In this document: positions 46,042 to 54,768 of the stretch, one piece after another
How the letters are laid out: each line of letters starts with the position of its first letter
Position numbering within the stretch: the first letter of the stretch is position 1
NCBI RefSeq assembly: GCF_025717675.1
Contig: NZ_JAJIRT010000002.1
Coordinates: 452,865-516,864 of the forward strand
Direction: 5' to 3'
Origin: Paucibacter sp. DJ2R-2
GTDB lineage: Bacteria; Pseudomonadota; Gammaproteobacteria; Burkholderiales; Burkholderiaceae_C
Length of the DNA: 64,000 nucleotides
The notes under the pieces: generated by a model
The model's input: only the letters and a program-made list of their open reading frames with translations
Told to the model about the DNA's origin: nothing
The model's database searches: none
Program-made: the position numbers and the translations under genes

Positions 46042-47703
46042 ATGGGTTCATTTCTTCGATCGCTGCCCCTGGCTCTCACCCTGGCTTCCTGCTTGGGCGG
46101 GGGTTTGCTGCCCACCCAAGTTCAAGCCCAGGCCGCAACGCTGAAGCCGCACGCCCAAGGGCCCGAGGTGGACGAAGCTCCGCTGCGCGCCCACCTGGCC
46201 CTGCTGTCCTCCAACCTGTTCGAAGGCCGCGGCACCGGCCAGCGCGGCGGCGAGCTCACTGTGGCTTATCTGGAGACGCAAGCCAAAGTGCTGGGCCTGC
46301 AGCCGGCCGTGCCCGGCGGCGGCTACCGCCAGGCCGTGCGCTTGCTGGGCGCCCGCACGCTTCAGGCGCAAAGCCAGCTGCAAATCGAAGGCGGCAAGAC
46401 GGCAGCGCCGGTGCTGAAGTTCGGCGCCGACTGGGTCTACGGCAGCGGCAATGGCCAGGCGCTCAATGCTTTGGCCGATGAGCTGGTGTTTGCCGGCTAC
46501 GGCATCAGCGCGCCTGAAGAACGCTGGGACGATTTCAAGGGCCAGGACTTGCGCGGCAAGGTGCTGATCGTGCTGGCCAACGACCCTTATCCCACCGAGG
46601 CCGAACCCGGCCGCTTTGCCGGCAAGGCGATGACGATTTACGGCCGCCGCGGCTACAAGTACGAGGAAGCCCTGCGCCGCGGCGCCAAGGGCGTGCTGGT
46701 GCTGCACACCGAGGCCTCGACCCTGAGCAGCTGGAGCGTGGTCAGCCAGGGCGCTTTCAGCGAGCAGTTCCAGCTCGACGGCGCCAACCCGGGCCTGCCA
46801 CTGCAAGGCTGGATCAGCGAGCCAGCCGCCCAGCAGCTGTTCCAGGCTGCCGGACTGGACCTGGACGCGCTGCGCGCCCAGGCCGAGACCCGCGAGTTCC
46901 AGCCCGTGCCCCTGGGCCTGCGCCTGCGCGGCGAGCTGCATGCCGCCGTGCGGCGCCTGGAGCAGTTCAATGTGGCCGGCCTGGTGCCGGGCAGCGACCC
47001 CAAGCTCAAGGACGAACTCGTCATCTACACCGCCCACTGGGACCATCTGGGCACGATCACGAACGAGCGCGGCGAAACGCAGATCTTCAACGGCGCGGTG
47101 GACAACGCCTCGGGCACGGCCGCCCTGCTGGCGATGGCGCAGGCTGCCGTGCGCCAACCGGCGCGGCGCAGCCAGATGTTCCTCTGGGTGGCCGCCGAAG
47201 AGCAGGGCCTGCTGGGCAGCGCTTGGTACACCCAGCAGCCGCTCTGGCCCCTGGCCCGCACGGCGGCCGGCCTCAACCTCGACACCCTCAACTTCGTGGG
47301 CCGCACGCGCGACATCGGTGCTCATGGCGCCGAGCGCAGCGATCTCGGCGCGCTGGCGGCCCAGGTGGCCCGGCAAATGGGCTTGAGCATCGCGCCGCCG
47401 CGCGTCGATGTCGGCGGCTATTACTTCCGCAGCGACCATTTCAGCTTCGCCAAGGCCGGCGTGCCGGCGTTTTCGGTCAGCAGCGGCGGCCAGTACCTCG
47501 ATGAATCGCCGGCCGTGGCCGAGAAGCGCCGCGCCTACGGCAAGCGCTACCACCAGCCCAGCGACCAGTACGACCCGAGCTGGGACCTCGCCGGCATGCG
47601 CGAACAGGCGCAGTACACCTTGCATCTGGGCCGCGCGGTCGCCGACGCGGAGGCCCTGCCGGCCTGGCGCGCGGGCGACCCCTTTGGCGCGGTGAAGCGC
47701 TGA
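46042..47703 (+). CDS. Exported M28-family zinc aminopeptidase with PA domain
   Basis: 553 residues with a signal peptide (LPLALTLASCLGGGLLPTQVQAQ). A PA-type insert lies at about 130-290 (LVFAGYGISAPEERWDDFKG, ALRRGAKGVLVLHT). The peptidase core has YTAHWDHLGT near 331, GAVDNASGTAALL near 352, AAEEQGLLGS near 386, NLDTLNFVG and YYFRSDHFSFAKAGVPA, supplying His, Asp, Glu and His zinc ligands. The Cys in the lipobox-like ALTLASCLGG could also make it a lipoprotein. Likely an outer-envelope or secreted peptidase. It is followed 6 bp later by a small membrane protein. Confidence 0.92.
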   Translation: MGSFLRSLPLALTLASCLGGGLLPTQVQAQAATLKPHAQGPEVDEAPLRAHLALLSSNLFEGRGTGQRGGELTVAYLETQAKVLGLQPAVPGGGYRQAVRLLGARTLQAQSQLQIEGGKTAAPVLKFGADWVYGSGNGQALNALADELVFAGYGISAPEERWDDFKGQDLRGKVLIVLANDPYPTEAEPGRFAGKAMTIYGRRGYKYEEALRRGAKGVLVLHTEASTLSSWSVVSQGAFSEQFQLDGANPGLPLQGWISEPAAQQLFQAAGLDLDALRAQAETREFQPVPLGLRLRGELHAAVRRLEQFNVAGLVPGSDPKLKDELVIYTAHWDHLGTITNERGETQIFNGAVDNASGTAALLAMAQAAVRQPARRSQMFLWVAAEEQGLLGSAWYTQQPLWPLARTAAGLNLDTLNFVGRTRDIGAHGAERSDLGALAAQVARQMGLSIAPPRVDVGGYYFRSDHFSFAKAGVPAFSVSSGGQYLDESPAVAEKRRAYGKRYHQPSDQYDPSWDLAGMREQAQYTLHLGRAVADAEALPAWRAGDPFGAVKR

Positions 47704-47709
47704 AGTGCC

Positions 47710-48027
47710 ATGAATCAGGCAAACCGTCTGAGCCTCCTGCAGGGCCTGCTGCTGGCACTGTTCGTGATGCTGAGCCTGCTGATGTTTGGCGGTGCACTGT
47801 TGACCTGGCGATTGCGCTGTGAAGGCTTTGGCTGCATGGGCATCGGCATCGTCTGGATGGCCTGGGCTGTGTTGGTGGCTGTTTGCCTGGTGCTGGGTCT
47901 ATCCTTGCAGGCCTCTCTGAAGACGCGTTTGCCCGCAGGCGCACAGCGCCTGCTGCGCCTGACACTCTGGTCGCAAGGCGGGCTGACTGCAGGGCTGCTG
48001 ATCTACTGGATGCTGCGCGGCCACTGA
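47710..48027 (+). CDS. Small three-segment membrane protein of unknown function
   Basis: 105 residues with hydrophobic segments at about 10-32, 42-64 and 80-100. Four residues around RCEGFGCMG include two cysteines facing a loop. I do not recognise a family. It begins 6 bp after the M28 peptidase stop and is followed by plsC, so it may be part of that transcript. Confidence 0.65.
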   Translation: MNQANRLSLLQGLLLALFVMLSLLMFGGALLTWRLRCEGFGCMGIGIVWMAWAVLVAVCLVLGLSLQASLKTRLPAGAQRLLRLTLWSQGGLTAGLLIYWMLRGH

Positions 48028-48069
48028 GACGTCTTCCGAGCGAGGCCGGCCAACGGCTACCATCTCGCC

Positions 48070-48714
48070 ATGTCTCTTGCTTCCGCGGCCGGTCTGGCCC
48101 TGTCTTCGCTGGCGCGCTTGATCACCGGCGCCCAAGGTCACTGGAAAGGTTGCCCGCCCATGGCGGAGCAGCGCATCTATTTCGCCAACCACCAAAGCCA
48201 TTTCGATTGGGTGCTGATCTGGGCCGCGCTGCCGCGCGAGCTGCGCGCCCAAACCCGCCCGATTGCCGCCCGCGACTACTGGACCAGCAGCCCGCTCAAA
48301 GGCTGGCTGACCCGCGCGGTGTTCAACGCCATCTACGTCTCGCGCACCCGCAGCTCGCCCGATGAAGACCCGTTGGAGCCCCTGATCGAGGCCTTGCGCA
48401 ACGGTGACTCCCTGGTGATCTTTCCCGAGGGTACGCGCTCCAACAAGGGCGAGCCGCAGGCCTTCAAGGCCGGGCTCTACCACCTGGCCGAACAGTTCCC
48501 CGAGGTGCGCCTGATCCCGACCTGGATCGACAACGTCCAGCGTGTCATGCCCAAGGGCGAGATCGTGCCGGTACCGATTCTCTGCACGGTCACCTTTGGC
48601 GCGCCGATCCAGCTCAAGGCCGACGAGGACAAGCGCGCCTTCCTGGAGCGTGCGCGCGCGGCCGTGCTGGCCTGCCGCCCGGGCTGCGGCGAAGGGGGCG
48701 GGGCAGCATCATGA
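48070..48714 (+). CDS. 1-acyl-sn-glycerol-3-phosphate acyltransferase-like (PlsC family)
   Basis: 214 residues. The acyltransferase motif I is NHQSHFDWVLIW near residue 39-50 (NHxxxxD) and motif III is FPEGTRSNKGE near 118. The family transfers an acyl group to lysophosphatidic acid or related acceptors at the inner membrane. It overlaps the next gene, a CdsA-like cytidylyltransferase, by 4 bp, so the pair would make phosphatidate and then CDP-diacylglycerol. Probably a second copy beside the housekeeping plsC (inference). Confidence 0.9.
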   Translation: MSLASAAGLALSSLARLITGAQGHWKGCPPMAEQRIYFANHQSHFDWVLIWAALPRELRAQTRPIAARDYWTSSPLKGWLTRAVFNAIYVSRTRSSPDEDPLEPLIEALRNGDSLVIFPEGTRSNKGEPQAFKAGLYHLAEQFPEVRLIPTWIDNVQRVMPKGEIVPVPILCTVTFGAPIQLKADEDKRAFLERARAAVLACRPGCGEGGGAAS

Positions 48715-49775
48715 TGAATCCGATTCAATGGCTCAAGTCCCTGGACAGCAGCGGCCAGGTCGCTCTGCTCTTCATCATTTTGTTCGGCGCCCTGATGCTG
48801 CTCAGCCTGGCCAGCTTTGTGCTGCAGCTGCGTGCCCGCCACCGCGGCCTCAGCCAGGACGATGACCGGCCGGGCGAGGCGGACAGCCACCTCGACTCCA
48901 CCCTCTGGGGCGATGCACCTCTGACCTTGGCACCGCGCCGCCGCGGCCTGCGCCATGAACTCGGTTTCCTCTGGGGCGGCGCCTGCCTGTTCTGGGCGGC
49001 CTGGATCTCAGGCCCGCTGGGCGCCACCTTGTTGTTCGGCGTGCTGTCTTTCCTGGCCCTGCGCGAGTTCATCACCCTGATGCACACCCGCCGCGCCGAC
49101 CACCGCAGCCTGATCCTGGCCTTCTTTGTCATCCTGCCCGTGCAGTACGTGCTGACCGGCGGGAGGCATTTCGATCTGTTCTCGGTGCTGATCCCCGTCT
49201 ACGCCTTTCTGGCGATTCCGGTGGTCAGCGCACTGGCCGACGACCCGGCCCGCTTCCTCGAACGTAATGCCAAGATCCAGTGGGGCATCATGGTCTGCGT
49301 CTACGGCCTGTCCCATGCGCCGGCTCTGCTGCTGCTGGACTTCCCCGGCTACCGGGGCCGCGGCGCCTTCCTGCTGTTCTTTCTGGTGATGGTGGTCAGT
49401 TGCGGCCAGCTGGCCCAGCTGGTGGCCAGCCGGCGCCTGCGCCGCCGCCCGGTGGCGCGGCGCATCAGCCGCAGTTTCTCAATGCGCGCTTGGTGGATCG
49501 GCACCCTGAGCGCCGCCCTGGTCGGCGCCCTGCTCTACTGGATCACGCCCTTCAAGGTCGGCCAGGCCCTGGTCATGGCCTTCATCGCCGCCGGTGCCGG
49601 CAGCTTCGGCACCTTGGTCATGAAAGCACTGAAGCGCGACGCCGGCGTGCGCTACTGGGGCAACCGAAGCTCCATCACCGGCGCGGTCGGCCTGCTCGAC
49701 CGCATCGCCGTGCTGTGCTTCGCCGCGCCGGTGTTTTTCCATTCGGTGCGCTGGTATTTCAAGCTGGCGCTGTAG
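48711..49775 (+). CDS. CdsA-like phosphatidate cytidylyltransferase
   Basis: 354 residues with about eight membrane segments and a long N-terminal hydrophilic loop (about 40-85). The C-terminal MKALKRDAGVRYWGNRSSITGAVGLLDRI corresponds to the CDP-alcohol cytidylyltransferase signature, in a variant form (ITGAVGLLDR in place of PGHGGxxDR), like the YnbB group. It would convert phosphatidate and CTP to CDP-diacylglycerol. Its start lies within the plsC-like stop (ATGA). Confidence 0.88.
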   Translation: MMNPIQWLKSLDSSGQVALLFIILFGALMLLSLASFVLQLRARHRGLSQDDDRPGEADSHLDSTLWGDAPLTLAPRRRGLRHELGFLWGGACLFWAAWISGPLGATLLFGVLSFLALREFITLMHTRRADHRSLILAFFVILPVQYVLTGGRHFDLFSVLIPVYAFLAIPVVSALADDPARFLERNAKIQWGIMVCVYGLSHAPALLLLDFPGYRGRGAFLLFFLVMVVSCGQLAQLVASRRLRRRPVARRISRSFSMRAWWIGTLSAALVGALLYWITPFKVGQALVMAFIAAGAGSFGTLVMKALKRDAGVRYWGNRSSITGAVGLLDRIAVLCFAAPVFFHSVRWYFKLAL

Positions 49776-49860
49776 GGCAGCGCTGGGTGCTCGCCACACA
49801 CGCTGCTGACTCCAATCGCTACACTTCGGCCACCTTGCAATTAGACGAGGGGAGGCGCGA

Positions 49861-50688
49861 TTGAAACCCAAATTGTTTCGGCGCGGTCTTGCGACATCCA
49901 TCGCATGGCTGTTTTTCTTTCTGCTTTGGGCCAGCGGCGGCCCTGCGCTGGCCGAACCGCGCACGGTGCGAATCGCCACCGACGATGCCGCGCCACCGTT
50001 CAGCCATGTCCAAGACGGCAAGCCCGACGGGCTCTACCTGAAGCTGGTGCGGCGCGCGGCCGAGGCCTTGCCCGGCTGGCGCCTGGAGTTCAAGCCCATG
50101 CCTTGGGCGCGCGCGCTGCGCGAAGCTGAGCTGGGCGAAGCCGATGCGCTGCTGCCGCCCTACCACGGCATGGGGCGCGACTGGATCGCACACTACATCA
50201 GCCTGCCCTACCGCGAACAGGTGGTACTGAGCTGCTCGTCTACCAGCGGCCTGGGCGCAGGCAGCCATTGGCCGCAAGATTTTGGCGGCCGGCGCATCGG
50301 CGTGAACCGTGGCTACCTGATCAGCCCCACGGTGGTCGATGCCGTCCAGCGCGGCTGGGTTCACAAGGTCGAGTTTCGCAACGGCCGAGATGCCCTGGCT
50401 GCGCTGGCAACAGGGCAGATCGACTGTTATGCCAACGAGCGAATCAGCATAGAACTCACCCACAAACAAGCCCTGACGGACAAACTCTGGGCCCCGCGCA
50501 TGCCGGCGCAGCTGAGGCCAGCGCTGGCGCTTTCCGAGCAGCAGGCCTATCTGGTGCTTTCACGGCAGGCGCTCGCCAAGCGGCCCGAGCTGGCTCAGTT
50601 TGCCCGCGAGCTGGAGTCACAGCTGAACCTTTTGCATGAAAGCGGCGAGCTGCAGCGCTTGCTGGCCGAGATGGGCGAAAAGCTCTGA
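49861..50688 (+). CDS. Periplasmic solute-binding protein, family 3 (orphan)
   Basis: 275 residues. The start is a TTG, chosen because GGGGAGG lies 7 nt upstream and the signal peptide (SIAWLFFFLLWASGGPALAE) begins properly. The mature part has VRIATDDAAPPFSHVQDGKPDGLYLKLV and ADALLPPYHGM, typical of family 3 binding proteins of the shorter, non-transport subgroup often found as lone genes. No transporter is adjacent. Ligand unknown. Confidence 0.83.
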   Translation: MKPKLFRRGLATSIAWLFFFLLWASGGPALAEPRTVRIATDDAAPPFSHVQDGKPDGLYLKLVRRAAEALPGWRLEFKPMPWARALREAELGEADALLPPYHGMGRDWIAHYISLPYREQVVLSCSSTSGLGAGSHWPQDFGGRRIGVNRGYLISPTVVDAVQRGWVHKVEFRNGRDALAALATGQIDCYANERISIELTHKQALTDKLWAPRMPAQLRPALALSEQQAYLVLSRQALAKRPELAQFARELESQLNLLHESGELQRLLAEMGEKL

Positions 50689-50801
50689 GCGCGGGCGCTG
50701 GCCACAGGCCCGAGATGGGGCTTGCCGCCGGCACCACAAGCACGCGTAGTTCTGAAGGCTCAGGCCTCAGCCACCTTCTGCCCCCCTCAGCAAGCCTGGG
50801 C

Positions 50802-52376
50802 TCAGGATGCCTGCAGCCGGAAGTAGGCCACCGTCTCATTCAGACGCTGCGCCTGCTCACGCAAGCCATGCGCCGCCGCTGAGGACTCCTCGACCAGGGC
50901 GGCGTTCTTCTGAGTGTGCGCATCCAGTTCGCCAATGGCCTGGTTGATTTCGCCGATGCCGCGGCTCTGGTGGCTGGAGCGGTCGCCCATGCCCTGGATC
51001 AGCTGGCTGACGCCCGCGATTTGCTGCGACAAGCCTTCCATCGAGGCCCCGGCGGCCTGCACCTGGCCATAGCCATCGGCCACTTTCTCCCCACTGGCGG
51101 CGATCAGACCATTGATCTCGCGAGCCGCCAACGTGGCCCGCTGCGCCAGGCTGCGCACCTCGGAGGCCACGACGGCAAAACCGCGCCCCTGCTCGCCCGC
51201 GCGCGCCGCCTCGACGGCCGCATTCAAGGCCAGGATATTGGTCTGAAAGGCAATGCCGTCGATGACCGAGGTGATCTCGCCAATGCGCTGGCTGGCCTGG
51301 GCAATGCCCTGCATGGTGCTGACCACCTGCTCCACCACGGCCGCGCTGCGGTCGGCCGTGTCTGAGACACCACGGGCCAGGGCACCGGCTTCGTTGACCA
51401 CCTTGACCGAGTCCTGCACCGCCTCGGTCATCTTGGCCATGGTGGCCGCCGTCTGCTGCACATTGGCAGACTGGCTCTCGGTGCGCTCGCTCAGGTCCTG
51501 ATTGCCCATGGCGATCTGCGCGGCCGCCGAGGCCACCGAACTGGAGGCGCAGGCGATCTCGCCGATGACCTCGCGCAAGCGAGTCTGCATGGCCGCCATC
51601 GCGCCGATCACACTGCTCTGCGCAGCAGGCACGCCGCCCGCTGCCTGAAGCTGGATTCGCTGTGACAGATCCCCCGAAGCGATCTGCCCTGCCACCTGTG
51701 CGGCCAGCTCCGGCTCTCCGCCGAGCGTGCGAGTCAACCAGCGCACCACCGATTGCGCCACCAGCGCGCCCACCAGCACGGCCGCCAGCATCAGGCCGAT
51801 TTGCATCTGCACGGTCTGGCGGTAGCTGGCCTGAGCCGCCAGGTACTCCTGCTCGGCCACCTGCTGCTGCAGCTCGACCAGGGCCTCGATCCGGCTGGAG
51901 ATAGGGTCAATGGCCGGATACATCTGCTGTGCCGTAAAGGTTTGCAGTTCGGGCAGGGCCTGGCGCTCGAACAGCTGGCGCAGCGCCAGCAAGGGCGCTT
52001 CGGCGGCGCGCATGGCGGACTCGACCTCCTGGGCCAGCGCCAGCTCGCTGGCGTCCATCTGAGTGGCGCGGTAGGCCGCCCACTCACGGTTGACCGTGTC
52101 CCGGGCGGCCTGCAGGTCCTGCGCGGCTTGCTTCATGTCGTGGCCGCTGTGGGCCGCCTTGTGGGCGCCGTCCACCACCTGAACCGCATAAGCATCGGCC
52201 ACACGCTTGAGCTGCTTCAAAGGCAGCACTCGGTCTTCATACACCGTGCGCATGCCTTGCTCCAGCGCACCGAGGCGCTGCAGACCCAGGGCCATGGCCA
52301 GCAAAGTAAAGGCCGTCAACACGGCCGCGAAGACACGCATGCGCGTGCGCATGCCAAAGCCAACTGCTCTGCTCAT
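50802..52376 (-). CDS. Methyl-accepting chemotaxis protein with 4-helix-bundle sensor
   Basis: 524 residues. The N-terminal membrane segment (about 15-32) is followed by a periplasmic four-helix bundle (about 35-185), a second membrane segment (about 190-210), a HAMP domain and the signalling domain. Its tip [20 protein letters not shown] is identical to that of the Aer-like receptor at 26013. No PAS domain is present. The ligand is unknown; 4HB sensors bind small organic acids or amino acids. GGGAGAAG lies before the ATG. No clear FliA promoter was found upstream. Confidence 0.94.
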   Translation of the reverse strand: MSRAVGFGMRTRMRVFAAVLTAFTLLAMALGLQRLGALEQGMRTVYEDRVLPLKQLKRVADAYAVQVVDGAHKAAHSGHDMKQAAQDLQAARDTVNREWAAYRATQMDASELALAQEVESAMRAAEAPLLALRQLFERQALPELQTFTAQQMYPAIDPISSRIEALVELQQQVAEQEYLAAQASYRQTVQMQIGLMLAAVLVGALVAQSVVRWLTRTLGGEPELAAQVAGQIASGDLSQRIQLQAAGGVPAAQSSVIGAMAAMQTRLREVIGEIACASSSVASAAAQIAMGNQDLSERTESQSANVQQTAATMAKMTEAVQDSVKVVNEAGALARGVSDTADRSAAVVEQVVSTMQGIAQASQRIGEITSVIDGIAFQTNILALNAAVEAARAGEQGRGFAVVASEVRSLAQRATLAAREINGLIAASGEKVADGYGQVQAAGASMEGLSQQIAGVSQLIQGMGDRSSHQSRGIGEINQAIGELDAHTQKNAALVEESSAAAHGLREQAQRLNETVAYFRLQAS

Positions 52377-52658
52377 TTTTTCTTCTCCCTGAAGAAAGCT
52401 CTGTCAAGACTCCTGGCCCAGCTTCATGGAGCGGGCTCAGGGCATGGCCAGCATTCTTCTCAGGCGCGCATCGCGAGGCCAGTCGATAAGCCGGGATTTC
52501 CGGGCCCAGTTCCCTCGGAGTAGGCCGTTATGACAAAACCCTCATATGCATTGAAGAGATGCAGCAAAGATGAGATATCCAACCGTGACGGTTTGGTGTC
52601 AGGTCTGAGCCAAACAGCCCATCACCGGGCACGCCGCGACAGCTGCGACACTTGCGGC

Positions 52659-52790
52659 ATGAGAATTCTCGGCATCGACCCTGGCTTGCAGACCACGGGC
52701 TTTAGCTTCGGCACGGCGCTGGCGCGCCTTCACATTCGCCGTGCGAATGTGAGCCTGCGCAGAACCCCTCCCCACGCGAACCATTCCTGA
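52659..52790 (+). pseudogene. Partial copy of the ruvC 5' end
   Basis: The first 15 codons read [15 protein letters not shown], identical in protein to the start of the intact ruvC at 52804, 145 bp downstream. At the DNA level the 45-bp copies differ at 5 bases in 4 codons (AGA/CGC, ATT/ATA, GAC/GAT, GGC/GGG), all synonymous. After codon 15 the frame diverges into unrelated Arg-rich sequence and stops at 52790, so no RuvC active site is completed. It is probably a recombination remnant. Translation is not shown. Confidence 0.75.
52730..52752. repeat. 10-bp stem hairpin inside the ruvC fragment
   Basis: TCACATTCGC-CGT-GCGAATGTGA is a perfect inverted repeat with a 3-nt loop. It lies just where the ruvC-like homology has ended, and no T-tract follows. 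Confidence 0.6.
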
Positions 52791-52803
52791 GACCCTTTTC
52801 ACC

Positions 52804-53352
52804 ATGCGCATACTCGGCATCGATCCTGGCTTGCAGACCACGGGGTTTGGCATCATCGATGCCGATGGCCCGCGGCTGAGCTATATCGCCAGTGGCACCA
52901 TCAAGACCAACGCGGTGGCCACCGGCGACCTGCCGGCGCGGCTCAAAATCATTTTTGACGGCGTGCGCGAGGTCTGCACGCGCTACCAGCCGCAATGCGC
53001 AGCGGTGGAGATCGTGTTCGTCAACGTCAACCCGCAGTCCACCCTGCTGCTGGGCCAGGCGCGCGGCGCGGCGATCACGGGCCTGGTGGCCGGCGACCTG
53101 CCGGTGGCCGAGTACACCGCCCTGCAAATGAAGAAGGCCATCGTCGGCAACGGCCACGCCAAGAAAGAGCAGGTGCAGCACATGGTGCAGCGCCTGCTTA
53201 ACCTGCCCGGCGAGCCCGGCAAGGACGCTGCCGACGCCCTGGGCCTGGCCATCATGCACGCCCACGCCAGCGTCAGTTTCGCGGCCATGAGCCGAAGCAC
53301 CACGCTGCAGCGGCGCCAGCACGCGCAGTTCAAGGGGAGCAGGACGTATTGA
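52804..53352 (+). CDS. ruvC: Holliday junction resolvase RuvC
   Basis: 182 residues. The catalytic Asp lies in [18 protein letters not shown] (residue 7), with further acidic residues in [25 protein letters not shown] and [15 protein letters not shown]. The length and motifs match RuvC, which cuts Holliday junctions symmetrically together with RuvAB. ruvA and ruvB are not adjacent here. The start ATG 52804 has only a weak ribosome-binding site. A partial copy of the 5' end lies just upstream, and a heptamer repeat block begins 11 bp after the stop. Confidence 0.96.
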   Translation: MRILGIDPGLQTTGFGIIDADGPRLSYIASGTIKTNAVATGDLPARLKIIFDGVREVCTRYQPQCAAVEIVFVNVNPQSTLLLGQARGAAITGLVAGDLPVAEYTALQMKKAIVGNGHAKKEQVQHMVQRLLNLPGEPGKDAADALGLAIMHAHASVSFAAMSRSTTLQRRQHAQFKGSRTY

Positions 53353-53362
53353 AGGGCGAGGG

Positions 53363-53433
53363 ATGAATCGTGAATCGTGAGTCGTGAGTCGTGAGTCGTG
53401 AGTCGTGAATGGTGAGTCGTGAATGGTGAGTCG
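53363..53433. repeat. Heptamer tandem repeat block, left arm
   Basis: About ten consecutive 7-bp units: ATGAATC, GTGAATC, four GTGAGTC, then alternating GTGAATG and GTGAGTC. It starts 11 bp after the ruvC stop. The GTGAATG units are reverse complements of the CATTCAC units in the right block. Confidence 0.95.
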
Positions 53434-53453
53434 AGGGGCAGAAGCGATGGCAC

Positions 53454-53551
<98 letters not shown>

Positions 53552-53565
53552 CAGAAAGCCCACCC

Positions 53566-54180
53566 ATGTTCGGCATTGCAGACTACGGCGCTTTTGTCGC
53601 CGCCATCCTGGTGTTTCTGTTGATCCCCGGGCCCGGCAATCTGGCCCTGATCACCTCGACCAGCAAGGGCGGCCTGCGCGGCGGCATCGCCGCTTCCGCC
53701 GGTATCGTCGCCGGCGACCAGGTGTTGCTCTGGCTGGCGGTGGCCGGTGTGGCGGCCTTGCTGGCGGCCTACCCGACCGCGTTTGCCGCTGTGCAATGGC
53801 TGGGCGCCGGCTATCTGGCCTGGCTGGGCCTGAAGATGCTGCGCGCCAAGCCGGGCGCGGCACCGATTCTGAACATCCAGCCGCGCCAGTATTTCCAGCA
53901 GGCGTTTTTCATCACCCTGCTCAACCCCAAGGCCATCGTCTTCTACATGGCCTTCTTCCCGCTGTTTGTGGACCCGGCGCAAAAGCCGGGCCTGCGCACC
54001 TTCGCAGCCATGGCCGCCACCATCGCGGTGCTGGGCTTCAGCTACGGCGTGGTGGCCAGCCTGCTGACCCATCATCTGGCCGCGCGCATGCGCGCCAACC
54101 CCAGCATCGCCCGCTGGCTGGAGAAGCTGGCGGGGCTGATGCTGCTGGGCTTCGGCTTGCGGCTGGCGCTGAGCCGCTAG
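53566..54180 (+). CDS. LysE/RhtB family amino-acid exporter
   Basis: 204 residues, the family norm, with about six membrane segments. The opening DYGAFVAAILVFLLIPGPGNLALITSTSKGG contains the diagnostic PGPGN, and a later QAFFITLLNPKAIVFYMAFFP is the second signature. Such proteins export amino acids or their derivatives across the inner membrane. The start is ATG 53566; the open frame upstream runs through the CATTCAT repeats (HHSSFII repeats) and is rejected as coding. No good ribosome-binding site lies between repeats and start. Confidence 0.93.
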   Translation: MFGIADYGAFVAAILVFLLIPGPGNLALITSTSKGGLRGGIAASAGIVAGDQVLLWLAVAGVAALLAAYPTAFAAVQWLGAGYLAWLGLKMLRAKPGAAPILNIQPRQYFQQAFFITLLNPKAIVFYMAFFPLFVDPAQKPGLRTFAAMAATIAVLGFSYGVVASLLTHHLAARMRANPSIARWLEKLAGLMLLGFGLRLALSR

Positions 54181-54193
54181 GTCCGCTGCGCGT

Positions 54194-54706
54194 TCAGGCG
54201 CTCAGGGCGCGGCGGCGACGGCTCAGTCCGAGCACCACGGCCAGGCCGGCCAGGCCCAGGGCCCAGCTGGCAGGCTCGGGCACGGCGCTGATGCTCAGCT
54301 CGCCCAGGCTGTCCAGGCCGCCCGCGTTGTAGGTGAAATTGCTGCTGCCGAAGAAGGACTGCAGTTGCAGCGTGGCGCCGGGCATCGCGAAGCCGCTGAA
54401 GCCGGCGTTGGGACCGATCAGCTGGCCGCCCTCGAACTGGGCGTAGGGATCAAGGGCTTGGCCCAGCTGGAAGGTCTGGCCCAGAAAGCTCAGGCTCAAG
54501 CCGGTCAGGGCCACGCTGCCATCCGGGCCCGCCAGGGCGGCTGCGGCATCGTCAAAGCTGAACTGACCGCTGAGCAGCTGGCCGAGCTGCGGGCCGGAAA
54601 TGACGGTGCCGCTGAAGTTGTAGGTGGCGGCCTGAGCGGTCAGGGCGCCAGTGAGCAAGGCCATGGCGGCTGCGCCGCGGATCAGGGTGTGAGAGAACTT
54701 CTTCAT
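54194..54706 (-). CDS. PEP-CTERM sorting-domain protein
   Basis: 170 residues from ATG 54706 (MKKFSHTLIRGAAAMALLTG). A signal peptide ends at AQAA. The ectodomain opens TYNFSGTVISGPQLGQLLSG, a beta-rich segment seen in other PEP-CTERM proteins. The tail VPEPASWALGLAGLAVVLG followed by SRRRR is the sorting signal. It lies 62 bp after the giant nuclease gene on the same strand and may be co-transcribed. Function unknown. Confidence 0.88.
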   Translation of the reverse strand: MKKFSHTLIRGAAAMALLTGALTAQAATYNFSGTVISGPQLGQLLSGQFSFDDAAAALAGPDGSVALTGLSLSFLGQTFQLGQALDPYAQFEGGQLIGPNAGFSGFAMPGATLQLQSFFGSSNFTYNAGGLDSLGELSISAVPEPASWALGLAGLAVVLGLSRRRRALSA

Positions 54707-54768
54707 GGTCGGTGATTCCAGAAAATGGTGGGCAGGTGGCACGAGGACCAAGCCCTCGCGCCTCAGCA

